Program-made: the position numbers and the translations under genes | Part shown: piece by piece, positions 55,991 to 64,000 of the stretch | Numbering within the stretch: the first letter of the stretch is position 1 | Layout of the letters: each line of letters begins with the position of its first letter | The notes under the pieces: model-generated | Databases searched by the model: none | What the model saw: the letters and a program-made list of their open reading frames with translations, nothing else | Told to the model about the DNA's origin: nothing | Assembly (NCBI GenBank): GCA_963169105.1 | Contig: OY720642.1 | Span: 74,440,716-74,504,715, forward strand | Length of the DNA stretch: 64,000 nucleotides | Source of the DNA: Ceriagrion tenellum | Taxonomy: Eukaryota; Arthropoda; Insecta; Odonata; Coenagrionidae | Direction of reading: 5' to 3'

Positions 55991-56277
55991 TCTACATTTA
56001 CATACTACCCTGCTCGCCGCCACATGGGCGTGTGGCAAAGGGTGTTAGGTCATCAGCGGTGCAATGATGTAAGTTTTTGGGAGATGAAATGGAGACATGC
56101 GTTATAGGATGGTGTTTAGTGGAGCTCAATTTTTATTGTGGTCGCTTATTGTGCGCGGAAGAACGAGTTTTTGTACCTATCTGTTTGGCAGTGTATCTGT
56201 CTTATTTTATCACATCTGGTATACCTAGAGATGTAGTGAGGAGTTATCATAATATTCTGTGTGTCACTCTGAAAAAT
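55991..56277 (-). repeat. Family A LINE tail, copy 9
   Basis: Begins with the minus-strand terminus TCTACATTTACATACTACCC, then the hairpin region GCCACATGGGCGTGTGG, the UTR and the RT C-terminus. It ends at a junction with a TA microsatellite. Confidence 0.8.
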
Positions 56278-56288
56278 GGTACATTTAA

Positions 56289-56291
<3 letters not shown>

Positions 56292-56347
<56 letters not shown>
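56292..56347. repeat. (TA)n microsatellite
   Basis: An uninterrupted TA run of about 28 units beside family A copy 9. Confidence 0.95.
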
Positions 56348-56350
<3 letters not shown>

Positions 56351-56492
56351 TTCTGACAATCCTTTCTCTTCGTTTCCTTCTAATCTAATCGAAAACCTAA
56401 AAGGTAAAAGTTAAAAAGGTAATTTCACTGGGTAACACACTAGGTAATCTCAAGGTGACTCACTTCACCTCAAGGTAACCTCACTAAAGATA

Positions 56493-56537
56493 TTTTGAGC
56501 GAGATACTTCCCTAGTCATAATAGAGACCATATTTGA
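56493..56537 (+). repeat. Family C terminal fragment
   Basis: TTTTGAGCGAGATACTTCCC and TAGTCATAATAGAGACCATA match the family C terminus, which is then cut off by family A copy 10. Confidence 0.6.
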
Positions 56538-57012
56538 ATGGAGCTCAGATTTTATTGTGGTCGCGCGTTTGATTGTGCGCGGAAAGAATGAGTTTTTGCA
56601 CGTACATGTCGGTTCGGTGAATTATCTCTCTCATTTTATCGCTTCTGTCTGACCTAAAGATGTAGTGAGGCGCCATGATAATATTATCTGTGTCGCTCTA
56701 AAACACAACAGTTCTGAATTTCTCAAACAACCTAGTCCTAGCGTGTAGCTTCCGAGTCTCTAGGGGCTCCCACCGTAATCCCTCTTAAAGTATTGAGATA
56801 CTATATATTCGCTAGTAGCAGTTTTTAAGGAAGCTTTTCTTTGTATTTTATTAATTTATTTGGTAAAATTCATATGACCAGGATCCCAAATGCTCGCGAC
56901 GTATTCGAGGTTTGGCCTAATCAGAGCGAAGTAGCATCTCTCTTTGACATTTTCATCCAAGAACCTTTCTATCATACGCTCAACAAAACCTAGTTCCTTA
57001 AATGCTGTGCCG
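56538..57012 (-). repeat. Family A LINE, copy 10 with RT sequence
   Basis: Minus-strand reading carries ELGFVERMIERFLDENVKER and LEYVASIWDPG, the RT thumb region, followed by frameshifted C-terminal blocks and the first part of the UTR (GAGCTCAGATTTTATTGTGG on the plus strand). The 3' terminus is missing. Confidence 0.75.
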
Positions 57013-57206
57013 TAAATATCGCAAAACTATATCGTGAAGGTAATTCAAAGATATTTTACTGTATCTGAAGATTTTATGTGTACTCCACCGTATAAGAATG
57101 CACTGGGGAATCGTGGGTGTCAAAATTTTCAATACGGAGTCTCCAGAGACAATTACCGAATGAATGAAAAACGAGTCTTTGGTTATTATTCCACGCTTTA
57201 TTTGAA

Positions 57207-57254
57207 GCAACACGACATAAGTTTCAGCGTATCTTGCCATCATCAGGTACATGC
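57207..57254 (-). ncRNA. Hammerhead-like motif near a PLE fragment
   Basis: Minus-strand reading from 57250: GUAC, the box CUGAUGA, one extra U, a short helix II (GGC/GCU), GAAA, helix III AC/GU with loop UUAU, C as cleavage nucleotide, then GUGUUGC. Helix I is weak (C-G, A-U and two wobble pairs). Same layout as 41157-41203 but probably less stable. Confidence 0.5.
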
Positions 57255-57299
57255 AGTTGGGTGGCTCACACTTTTATAAGTATCCATCGAAGAAGGGGG

Positions 57300-57520
57300 G
57301 TGTGACACGTGTAATATTAAATACATTGGACAAAATGGGAGAAATTTTAAAACTAGAGTGAAAGAACATATACAATGCTTTTTTTAGAAATTAGGTGTCC
57401 TCTGAAATGGCCGAGAATGTATGTGACGAAAAAAATCGGTGCGATTTAGAACCTAAAAATTTTTGCATTGTTTGAACAAAGGGCGTAAACTAGACTTTTT
57501 AGAACAATTTTAAATTGTGA
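57300..57520 (+). pseudogene. PLE GIY-YIG endonuclease fragment
   Basis: Plus-strand reading CNIKYIGQNGRNFKTRVKEH matches the YIGQTGR...TR..EH half of Penelope-like endonucleases, including the conserved arginine. After stops and frameshifts, KGRKLDFLEQF follows near 57480, as in the fragment at 11715-12183. Strongly decayed. Confidence 0.7.
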
Positions 57521-58184
57521 ATTCCCCCGCAACAGTTTGTAATGACCATATGTTTCCTTCCCATTCTCTCCTTTCTCTCTCTCCTTTACGTCATACTAAC
57601 ATGATCATACGACTCTCTTCCCTAGTTCTTTTAACCTTAAACTTCTCTGGCCGTATTCATAGATTTTTTAAGCAAATTCCAGGGTGAGGTGTTTTATCTT
57701 ACAATTAGACCGGTCTAAGTGTAGTTTAGAACGGTAATAAAAGTAATACCTAGTAATAAAACTATAATAAGTATAAACCTTACTTCTAATGGATGAAATT
57801 TAATATTTACCCGCCATCCCCATAAACTTAACAAACATAGAACGACGTTAATGAACTACATACCCTGAGAACAACAGTACTATTACTCTGCTGCCCATAT
57901 AGGTATTCACCAACTTAAGAATTAATCCAATATACTCAGCCAAAAATATTCCTATTGCCAAACTATCGACTAATATTACTCGTATAAATAGCTCTAACGA
58001 AAAAATTACCGATCATAGTCCTCAGGGCACCTTCGATAATCACCATAACACATAAGCTGAAGAGAAAATGGCTACAGGAGAAGCTCAATCCCTACGTTAT
58101 ACCGTGATTCCATTGGTTTAACTGCCTTCGGACTAATTTTACCGGGACTTGAAAGGCACAAAATGGACAGATAATACCTCAAAT
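57521..58184. other. Unannotated stretch
   Basis: No gene or shared repeat recognised. Confidence 0.35.
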
Positions 58185-58525
58185 TTTTTCAACGACCACA
58201 TTTGTGCAGCCAATGAAGCCGTGTGCAGAGCCATTTCATTGGAATTATCCCATTTTGACTTCAACCACGACAATAACTTCTTAATAAATTTGTCAAATAG
58301 GTAGAAAGATGCCGACATTCTATTGTGATTCGCCTTCACAGGACTCGCAAAAAATTTTGTTATTAACATCTGAAATATATTTTCTTTTCAAATTGAACGT
58401 TTTTCTGCTGAAATCTAAGCCATTGCCATTAAAGCCTTTGTTAACATCTCCACTGCTAAGGCTAAATTACAGTTCAACTAGACCGGAAACTATTATTTGT
58501 TCCTCTCAGTTTATAAAACACATTA
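58185..58525 (+). repeat. Family N interspersed repeat, copy 2
   Basis: Diverged match to 27150-27490. It ends exactly where a (TA)n tract starts. Confidence 0.5.

Positions 58526-58527
<2 letters not shown>

Positions 58528-58598
<71 letters not shown>
58528..58598. repeat. (TA)n microsatellite
   Basis: About 35 TA units, directly abutting a PLE tail. Confidence 0.95.
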
Positions 58599-58600
<2 letters not shown>

Positions 58601-58742
58601 ACTTGGCGAAAAACACTTGTAGTGCACAGATATAAAAAAAAGGTCACAGGCGTGACTAGCAGTTACATATAGAGCACAAAAAAAGTAAAACTCACAGAAA
58701 TTTTTATATATTTCGGCGGACACAACCGCCTTCATCAGAATG
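58599..58742 (-). mobile_element. Penelope-like element tail between TA tracts
   Basis: On the minus strand: CTGATGAAGGCGGTTGTGTC, CCGCCGAAAT, then GTGAGTTTTACTTTTTTTG and AGTCACGCCTGTG, ending next to (TA)n. Box CUGAUGA, a GGCGG/CCGCC hairpin and GAAA are intact; helix III and helix I are not evident. It is related to 50290-50395. Only the tail was inserted, as expected of strong 5' truncation. Confidence 0.65.

Positions 58743-58777
<35 letters not shown>
58743..58777. repeat. (TA)n microsatellite
   Basis: About 17 TA units between two PLE-derived pieces. Confidence 0.95.
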
Positions 58778-58778
<1 letters not shown>

Positions 58779-58869
58779 GTTGATGGATTGGAGTCAGCCA
58801 TGCGGCGATGAACACACGATGTGGATAGGATGGAGGAGATAGACACACAAAAAAAGAGACGATCACACT

Positions 58870-58915
58870 TACATAGCTAGCTTTCGGAACTAGTCCGTCT
58901 TCAAGGCGTATCACG
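58870..58915 (-). ncRNA. Hammerhead-like motif in the PLE-a tail
   Basis: Minus-strand CUUGAAGACGGACUAGUUCC, GAAA, then AGCUAGCU as helix III (AG/CU, loop CUAG), A at the cleavage position and UGUAAG. The box has U for the first C and no helix I was found, so activity is doubtful. It sits ~240 nt downstream of the endonuclease stop, as at 12325. Confidence 0.45.
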
Positions 58916-59142
58916 GAACAAATGTCGTGTGCGCTGGTGAGGATAGGGGTAGGAGGGGCGGTAGGTTAGGGGAGTGGGGATGGGGGAAGGGGTTTTTCCC
59001 AGCGGTTGACGAACGGTTCTTGAAAAGGGGAAATTTTTACCAGCTCGTGTCTTGGCCGGAGAGAGCGGAAGGGGTCGCAGTGAGGGTGGGGGGGGGAGAG
59101 GGAAGGGAAGGGGGTAAATGGAAAACAACGGGGAGCGTGCGA

Positions 59143-59480
59143 TTAATGTATTTTATTTAATCCGGGCGCGGCGTACGATTTTAGCAACCAGATTATGGCC
59201 AGCTCCTTCTGGCGCACTTCAATTAACGGGGCGTCCGGGGGAAGGGAGATCAATATTGCCACCTCAAAGCACTTGTCAAAGGACAAGCCATGCTTCCGCA
59301 CATGAGTAGGGACGGGGAAAGTGGAAGATGGGTCTTTACAGGTGTACCGATGGTTATTCATTCTAATATTAAGGGGTGTAATACATTCGCCCACATAAAA
59401 ACCGGGACATAGTTTACATTGTAACACATAAACTAAGTTGTGGGAGTCGCAAGAGCCGGAGGCTTTGATGTCGAACGGCT
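59143..59480 (-). pseudogene. PLE GIY-YIG endonuclease (PLE-a)
   Basis: An open frame of about 110 codons. It contains the full GIY-YIG layout: LVYVLQCKLCPGFYVGEC (the GIY and YIG blocks, here VYV...YVG, with the CxxC pair usual in PLEs), LNIRMNNH (conserved Arg), PTHVRKHGLSF, RQKELAIIWLL (catalytic Glu) and AAPGLNKI (Asn near the end). In PLEs this domain nicks target DNA to start reverse transcription. The frame is intact but lacks the RT and any start codon of its own, so it is a truncated copy. Confidence 0.85.
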
Positions 59481-59495
59481 CCTATCCACATCGTG

Positions 59496-59517
59496 TATAT
59501 ATATATATATATATATA
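59496..59517. repeat. (TA)n microsatellite
   Basis: About 11 TA units between PLE-a and the next PLE tail. Confidence 0.95.
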
Positions 59518-59695
59518 ACTGCACTTAGGATCACTTAAGTGACGAATATATAAAAGTTTGCCAGAGGAAGGCAGACGACAAACACAGAAAACAAAAAAAT
59601 GATGAACACACTTACAAAGTTTCTTGATATTTCGGTGCCACTAGCACCTTGGTCGCAAGAGCGAAGTCTTCGCTCTTGCGACCAAGGTGCTAGTG
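59518..59695 (-). mobile_element. PLE tail that starts with its own inverted copy
   Basis: On the minus strand, 59695-59668 is an exact inverted copy of 59639-59666 (28-bp arms, one base between). The tail follows: GGTGCTAGTGGCACCGAAAT, TGTAAGTGTGTTCATC and a (T)7 run, ending at (TA)n. The layout matches the tail of PLE-a (TGTAAGTGTGATCGTC). Confidence 0.75.
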
Positions 59696-59702
59696 AAAAT
59701 AG

Positions 59703-60000
59703 TATAAAAACCGGGACATAGTTTACATTGTAACACATAAACTAAGTTGTGGGAGTCGCAAGAGCCGGAGGCTTTGATGTCGAACGGCGTCTCTGTGTTA
59801 GGACTCTGAAATGAGGATAGGGGGCGAAACATGTTGCACGTTTTGCACCGTGGTTTGTTGCATCTCTGTGTGGTGGGACGGGGAGTGTCATTCGATGTAC
59901 CCTCTCGCGAAGAATTGGAGCGAAGAAGATTGGCTAAGTTAGGTGGACCGTACAAAAATTTATATACCTTTAGCAATTCGGGATGGTAACTGAAGTTGTT
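59703..60000 (-). pseudogene. PLE linker and start of endonuclease (PLE-b)
   Basis: Minus-strand frame of about 97 codons: YHPELLKVYKFLYGPPN, RCNKPRCKTCNMF (a Cys-rich linker as found before PLE endonucleases) and CDSHNLVYVLQCKLCPGFY. It breaks off inside the YIG block, where a palindromic PLE tail (59518-59695) begins. 59703-59780 is nearly identical to the start of PLE-a (59398-59475), so both copies come from one family. Confidence 0.8.
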
Positions 60001-60004
60001 TTTA

Positions 60005-60660
60005 ACTGTAAGTGGTTAAATGCCAATTGTCTGATTATATAAACAATTTCAGAGGAGAATATGTATCTTAATCTGGCCAAATTAAACTCTTATGATTCCT
60101 TTATGTTCATTTCATTTGCTATGAAGAGGTAGTAAACGTGAAATTTTTAAAAGAAATTAACAGCTGTCAAATCATAATTGTTGACCTAGGATGTCTAAAA
60201 CTTAAATAAATGTAATATACGTTACCTATTTTGAAGAAATGATTTTTTGTTGTATGGCCATTTAGAGTAACGCGATGAAAAAATTGGCTACGAATGTTCC
60301 TATTCTTAGAGAAAAGCGTGAGTTATCGCCGAATGATAACTCACGTTTAACTGTGCGTGGTCAAATGCCAATCATGTGATTGTGCACAATATAAGAGGAG
60401 AAGATGTACCTCAATCAGGCCAAATCAAACTCTATAAATACATTCGAACGAAGATTCTCTTATGTGGAGCGAAACAGGTTTATTTCATATGCTACCAGGA
60501 GATATTAACCAGGGGTTGTTGACCGGGAATATCTAATACTTTACCAAATGTAGTATACGTTAATTATTTTTTAAAAGTACTGTATGAACGTATTTAGGAG
60601 CGCGATGCAAAATTTGGTTACGAATAATCCTACTTTAAGAGGTGAATTATCGCTGAAAGA
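60005..60660 (+). repeat. Diverged tandem duplication (~340-bp units)
   Basis: Blocks recur in order at 60012/60357 (GTGGT.AAATGCCAAT), 60095/60420 (GGCCAAAT.AAACTCT) and 60264/60595 (CGCGATG.AAAA, TTGG.TACGAAT). At the unit boundary, CGTGAGTTATC and ATAACTCACG form a hairpin (60318-60346). Unclassified. Confidence 0.55.
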
Positions 60661-60847
60661 GAGTTTTTTAAAATTGCTTATTGAATATAGCAAGGAGAGG
60701 CACCCCGATTTTGTGGTAATCATATATCATCGGATACGAGAGCTTGTATGCATTTCTCCCCAACGCGGCGGTGTCTGAATGTCATTGTTAATGCATCAAT
60801 GGTAGAGACACCTGTTTATGGTGAAAATATTTGCCTGATTACATCAT

Positions 60848-60950
60848 TTTTAAAAAGTTATTTCAGCATATTTTTTGCTATTTTTGTTTCAATTCGTCAA
60901 TAATTTCGCTAAATTTTGTTTCCACTTTTCAGCAATAAAAGCTAAAGTAA
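60848..60950 (+). repeat. Direct repeat M, copy 1
   Basis: AAAAAGTTATTTCAGCATAT, TTTTTGCTATTTTTGTTTC, TCGTCAATAATTTCGCTAAA and CCACTTTTCAGCA recur at 62145-62235. Confidence 0.65.
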
Positions 60951-61221
60951 ATGATCATTGGTTGCATATTTGCGATGAGACATCTTCTTTTATTTTTACA
61001 TGAGTACAAAAACATGAAAATTATGCATCTGATGAAAACACGTACATCAAAGCATGAATATGTGGAAAACATTTATCTTGCCACTTTAATAAGTAGGGCA
61101 TAGCCTATGTACGTAATCTACAAACAAGTCTGAGAAAGACATAGATGCCACGACTTCCATATTACTGGGAGTCAGACCTGCCCTCCTGTCAGGCATAATA
61201 TTGCAATAAGTACCTTATATT

Positions 61222-61530
61222 AAGCCTCCATGGACGAGCGGGGCAAATTTGTTACGTTTCCAAATCATTGACATATCTACTTACTAAGAGGCTTTTCCAT
61301 TTAGTTGCTGCGCTAGAGAGAATTGTAATGCTTTGGATTAAGTATTTTAAAGGTTGCGTCTCTTTCGTTGGTTTGTCAAACAATTTGAATAGGTGAATGT
61401 GTGACACTATTTACTGACGATGGCGTGTCTGGTGGAGTTCTGAAATAAATAGTTTCAGCTGTCATATGAAGAAAAAATAGGAAAAGTTTAAAAAAGGTCC
61501 GTTATGAAGGTAATGTTGAAGTGTTTTTTT
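61222..61530 (-). repeat. Family L interspersed repeat, copy 2
   Basis: Inverted match to 22310-22612 along most of its length. Confidence 0.65.
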
Positions 61531-61599
61531 TTGTGTTCTACCGGTTAAGGTAGGTTTTATTGAAAGTCTGAGAATCTCCTCCCGGTTTTGTACACGTTT

Positions 61600-62010
61600 C
61601 AGGGGCCTACCTCGCTCTATAATATTCTTCATCCCCTCAGCTTACGAACTACCCTTCTTTATCTTGTCCATGATACCTATTCTCCTTCTTCCGCTTCCTC
61701 GCCTGTCCAACATCCTTCCCTCTATCACATTCTTCGGCAACCCCTCACCTCTTCTTACATCTTCCAGGCACCTACTCTGCGGGTCTTGAATTTCATAAAG
61801 AAGTTTCCTTTCCTCGCCCACCATCTGAAGCACTTCCTCGTTAGTCCTCCTCTCCATCCACCTCACCTTCTCCATCCTTCTCCACGCCCACATCTCAAAT
61901 GCCTGCAGCCTATTCTCATCCTCCTTTCTGTGGGCCCACGTTTCTGACCCACACAATGCTACGCTCCATATCAAGATCTTAACCAGCCTCTTCTTCACAT
62001 CTTTACGTCA
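61600..62010 (-). pseudogene. LINE C-terminal fragment
   Basis: A 118-codon minus-strand ORF (61642-61998). It carries IWSVALCGSETWAHRKEDEN, RLQAFEMWAWRRMEKVRW, TNEEVLQMVGEERKLLYEI and NVIEGRMLDRRGSGRRRIG. It is the thumb and C-terminal region of the same LINE group as 15885-16494. The block between LLYEI and GEGL is frameshifted. No tail or target duplication was found. Confidence 0.75.
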
Positions 62011-62459
62011 CGTTGAAGTGTAAATATTATTATGTATTGTATAACATTAAATAAACATATATAATACAAAATTCACATTTCAAAATAAATGTTTTTTTTC
62101 AAATATATTTCATTTTTTGAAATGCTTTAAGTGCACTTTAAAAAGTTATTTCGGTGTATTTTTTGCTATTTTTCTTCCATTTCGTCAATAACTTCGCTAA
62201 ATATTATTCCCACTTTTCATCAGTAAAGTTTGCTACTTGAGCAATCACTCACCTCATCATCAACAATAAAACTAAACTAAACGATCCAAGTTTCGTCAAA
62301 TCAAAAACAAATGAATAAATGTTATTTAAATATCGTATTCATCGAAAATGCAATGACATACCCGAGCAGGGGAAATTGGGCGCAGTTATAGTTGCAATAT
62401 ATTTTTCATGCCGATGTTTCGTAATTCCGTTCATAGAGGGTTAAGTTAAGAGTCTCCTC
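62011..62459. other. Unannotated stretch with direct repeat M copy 2
   Basis: 62145-62235 is the second copy of repeat M; the rest is AT-rich with nothing recognised. Confidence 0.5.
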
Positions 62460-62900
62460 ATCGATCCCGAATTTATGTTCAGGCATTCCTCGCCTCACGT
62501 TCGAGACGGCGGGGGTGAATGTTAGCTCCTTGAGGCGTCTGCCAAAGGGCTTTCATCGCCGCAGTGAACTTCAAACGGGACTCGAAGAAGAGCTTTTGGA
62601 AGTGGTTCGGACCGTTGAGAAACGTGGCTATATACACTCTACCCATTTCGTGGAGGCCCGCTCGTGGGCGGCTGTTGTTCATTCCGAACACGTTTAATCG
62701 CGATGGCGCAAGCAAGAGGAGACGCGCAGCATTCCAGTCTCAAGTTCCGTGGCTCTCCCACAGAGGCGGGACTGCAGGGCGGTTTCGCTTCGCACGGATG
62801 CCGGGCGGTGGCGCTTTGAAAAGTAAATGGGGACTGGGGAGTGAAAGGACCATTATGTGCAGGGTCCTCGCACGCTTATCTGTAGCAAATGCAGCTTCAA
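62460..62900. other. CpG- and GC-rich block
   Basis: GC-rich sequence with overlapping ORFs on both strands (60-153 codons). None has a recognisable domain. It may be a CpG island or a GC-rich repeat. Confidence 0.35.
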
Positions 62901-63085
62901 ACGTCTGTGGTTATCGTGAAACTCGAGCGGGTAGGTGTTATTTTTCAATTAAAATCCTGATAGAATGTGGTCTTTCATTTTTAGGACGGAATTGTTTGAT
63001 TGAAGTAAGAAAAATTTTTATTTAAAATTTACTTATATTTAATGAGTTTTGTATAGTTAAATTTTTTCCAAATTTTCAAAATAGG

Positions 63086-63556
63086 CATGAGTTTTCAGAG
63101 GAATATTTGCGGCAAAAGTAGGATGAATAGGGTCAGGAATGAGTGGGGAATAGAGGAATGTGGGTTAGATGCTCCAGTAATGGGCATAAGTGAAAGGAGT
63201 GTGCTTCATTGGTTTGGCCATGTTGAGAGAATGGATGAGTGGAATAACGATACAGATATACAGAGTGAAATGAATGGTGCGAGAGGTAGAGGCAGGCCGA
63301 GAAAGTTATGGTTGAATGTGGTTGAGGAAATTCTTTAGAGGAGGAATATTAGGAATCTTGAAAAACAGGAGGGCGTGTATGAAGCAGTGTATGGGGGTAA
63401 ATGAGGCAAAAGAGGTTTGGAAGGGTAGGTTAGTATGGAGGAAATTATTGTAGCAGAGTTAGGTGTACAAATATGTATTTATGAGTGAAACTTTGTGACG
63501 GTGCCTACCCCGGAAGGGAATGGCGTCATTGGTACTTATGTATGTATGTATGTAAT
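63086..63556 (+). mobile_element. RTE-like LINE tail, copy 3
   Basis: The 3' 470 bp of the family at 6190-10556. It reads RNICGKSRMNRVRNEW, LHWFGHVERMDE and RGRPRKLWLNVVEEIL, followed by an in-frame stop at 63338 (one codon change). The UTR block CCGGAAGGGAATGGCGTCAT and a (GTAT)n tail close it. 5' truncated. Confidence 0.85.
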
Positions 63557-64000
63557 ATTGAACAAATATAAATTATATATAAAAATATAATTAAAAATTA
63601 CATGTCCGTATTCGTAATATACGTTATAATATAATATTTGTAATAAACGTTCATAATATCCGTTAACTGGTATTGTCCGCGTCTGGATTTAAAAACTTTT
63701 GCGTCTACTTTACCGGAGATCTCTCCAAGGTTCGTCCAAATATCTTTCTTACCTTTTTTTGCCCTTTTTTTAAAGAAGAAACCTTAGCGTTTTAAAATTC
63801 ATACGCAGCTAATCCTTAAAGATAAAACTTTCTTTCAGGGATGAGTATTATGTTCACTTGACTGAGGAAACGGGAATTTTTAATATTCCTGGAATTTTGT
63901 CACGGGTGACTTCAGTTGAAGTTACAATGCTTTGAATTAGTAATTTTTTATATGACACATCTGTAATTGGTAGAAAATCTTTTAGCCTTGACACTGCGTG
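63557..64000. other. Unannotated AT-rich stretch
   Basis: No recognised content up to the window end. Confidence 0.4.

Larger units (their letters stand above)
58778..59495 (-). mobile_element. 5'-truncated Penelope-like element (PLE-a)
   Basis: Bounded by TA tracts on both sides. On the minus strand it begins with 15 nt (CACGATGTGGATAGG) that are the inverse of a piece of its own tail (58815-58829). The endonuclease frame (59480-59143) follows, then a pyrimidine-rich 3' UTR and a tail with a hammerhead-like motif (58877-58906), ending CCATCAACG. The reverse transcriptase is missing. Confidence 0.8.

Noticed and set aside
56292..59517. ORFs encoding long (IY)n runs
   Set aside because: They are translations of TA microsatellites.
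62564..63025. 153-codon plus-strand ORF in a GC-rich block
   Set aside because: Overlaps other ORFs on both strands, runs into AT-rich sequence before its stop, and shows no protein-family signal.
1..64000. CRISPR arrays, bacterial operons, replication origins, rRNA genes, long-terminal-repeat retrovirus-like elements
   Set aside because: Looked for and not seen; repeats are dispersed eukaryotic elements, and no gag/pol/env-type frames or LTR pairs were found.

Overview
The window looks like non-coding DNA from an arthropod, most probably an insect, although the species cannot be fixed from sequence alone. Three things point there: AT-rich background broken by a few CpG-rich blocks, no bacterial-style gene packing, and a dense mixture of animal transposon families (CR1-like and RTE-like LINEs, Penelope-like elements, mariner, Tc1- and piggyBac-type MITEs, tRNA-derived SINEs). 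I found no convincing host gene. The only possible host-like coding hints are a short THAP-like ORF near 53.7 kb and a 95-codon unrecognised ORF near 55.7 kb.

Layout. 0-6 kb: CR1-like LINE tails, a CpG-rich block, a Tc1-type MITE at 1290-1546, a LINE reverse transcriptase fragment and a local repeat family. 6.2-10.6 kb: a nearly full-length but decayed APE-type LINE, interrupted in its endonuclease by a rearranged mariner (7156-8092) that carries two 5' ends. 11.6-16.5 kb: a Penelope-like (PLE) 3' end, two copies of a TTAA-bounded repeat (family C) and a clean 5'-truncated LINE with an 11-bp target duplication. 16.9-19 kb: a local tandem array. 20-25 kb: mostly unclassified DNA. 25-30 kb: nested CR1-like copies, a LINE tail flanked by a ~395-bp duplication, and a SINE with an 11-bp target duplication. 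30-45 kb: more SINEs, mariner fragments, family C copies, local duplications and CR1-like tails. 45-50 kb: two TTAA-bounded piggyBac-type MITEs and a large inverted-repeat element. 50-60 kb: PLE tails, CR1-like copies, and a cluster of PLE pieces separated by (TA)n tracts. 60-64 kb: local duplications, LINE fragments and a GC-rich block.

The most interesting signal is a set of hammerhead-ribozyme-like motifs, several of them in PLE tails. Each has a CUGAUGA-like box, a GC-rich hairpin, GAAA, then a two-base-pair helix III with a four-base loop and a non-G cleavage nucleotide. The best one (41157-41203, minus strand) also has a perfect 6-bp helix I. It sits in a 66-bp insertion inside a family C element, flanked by 6-bp repeats. 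The CR1-like LINEs carry a 3'-terminal hairpin in which one base pair has changed in a compensatory way between two subfamilies.
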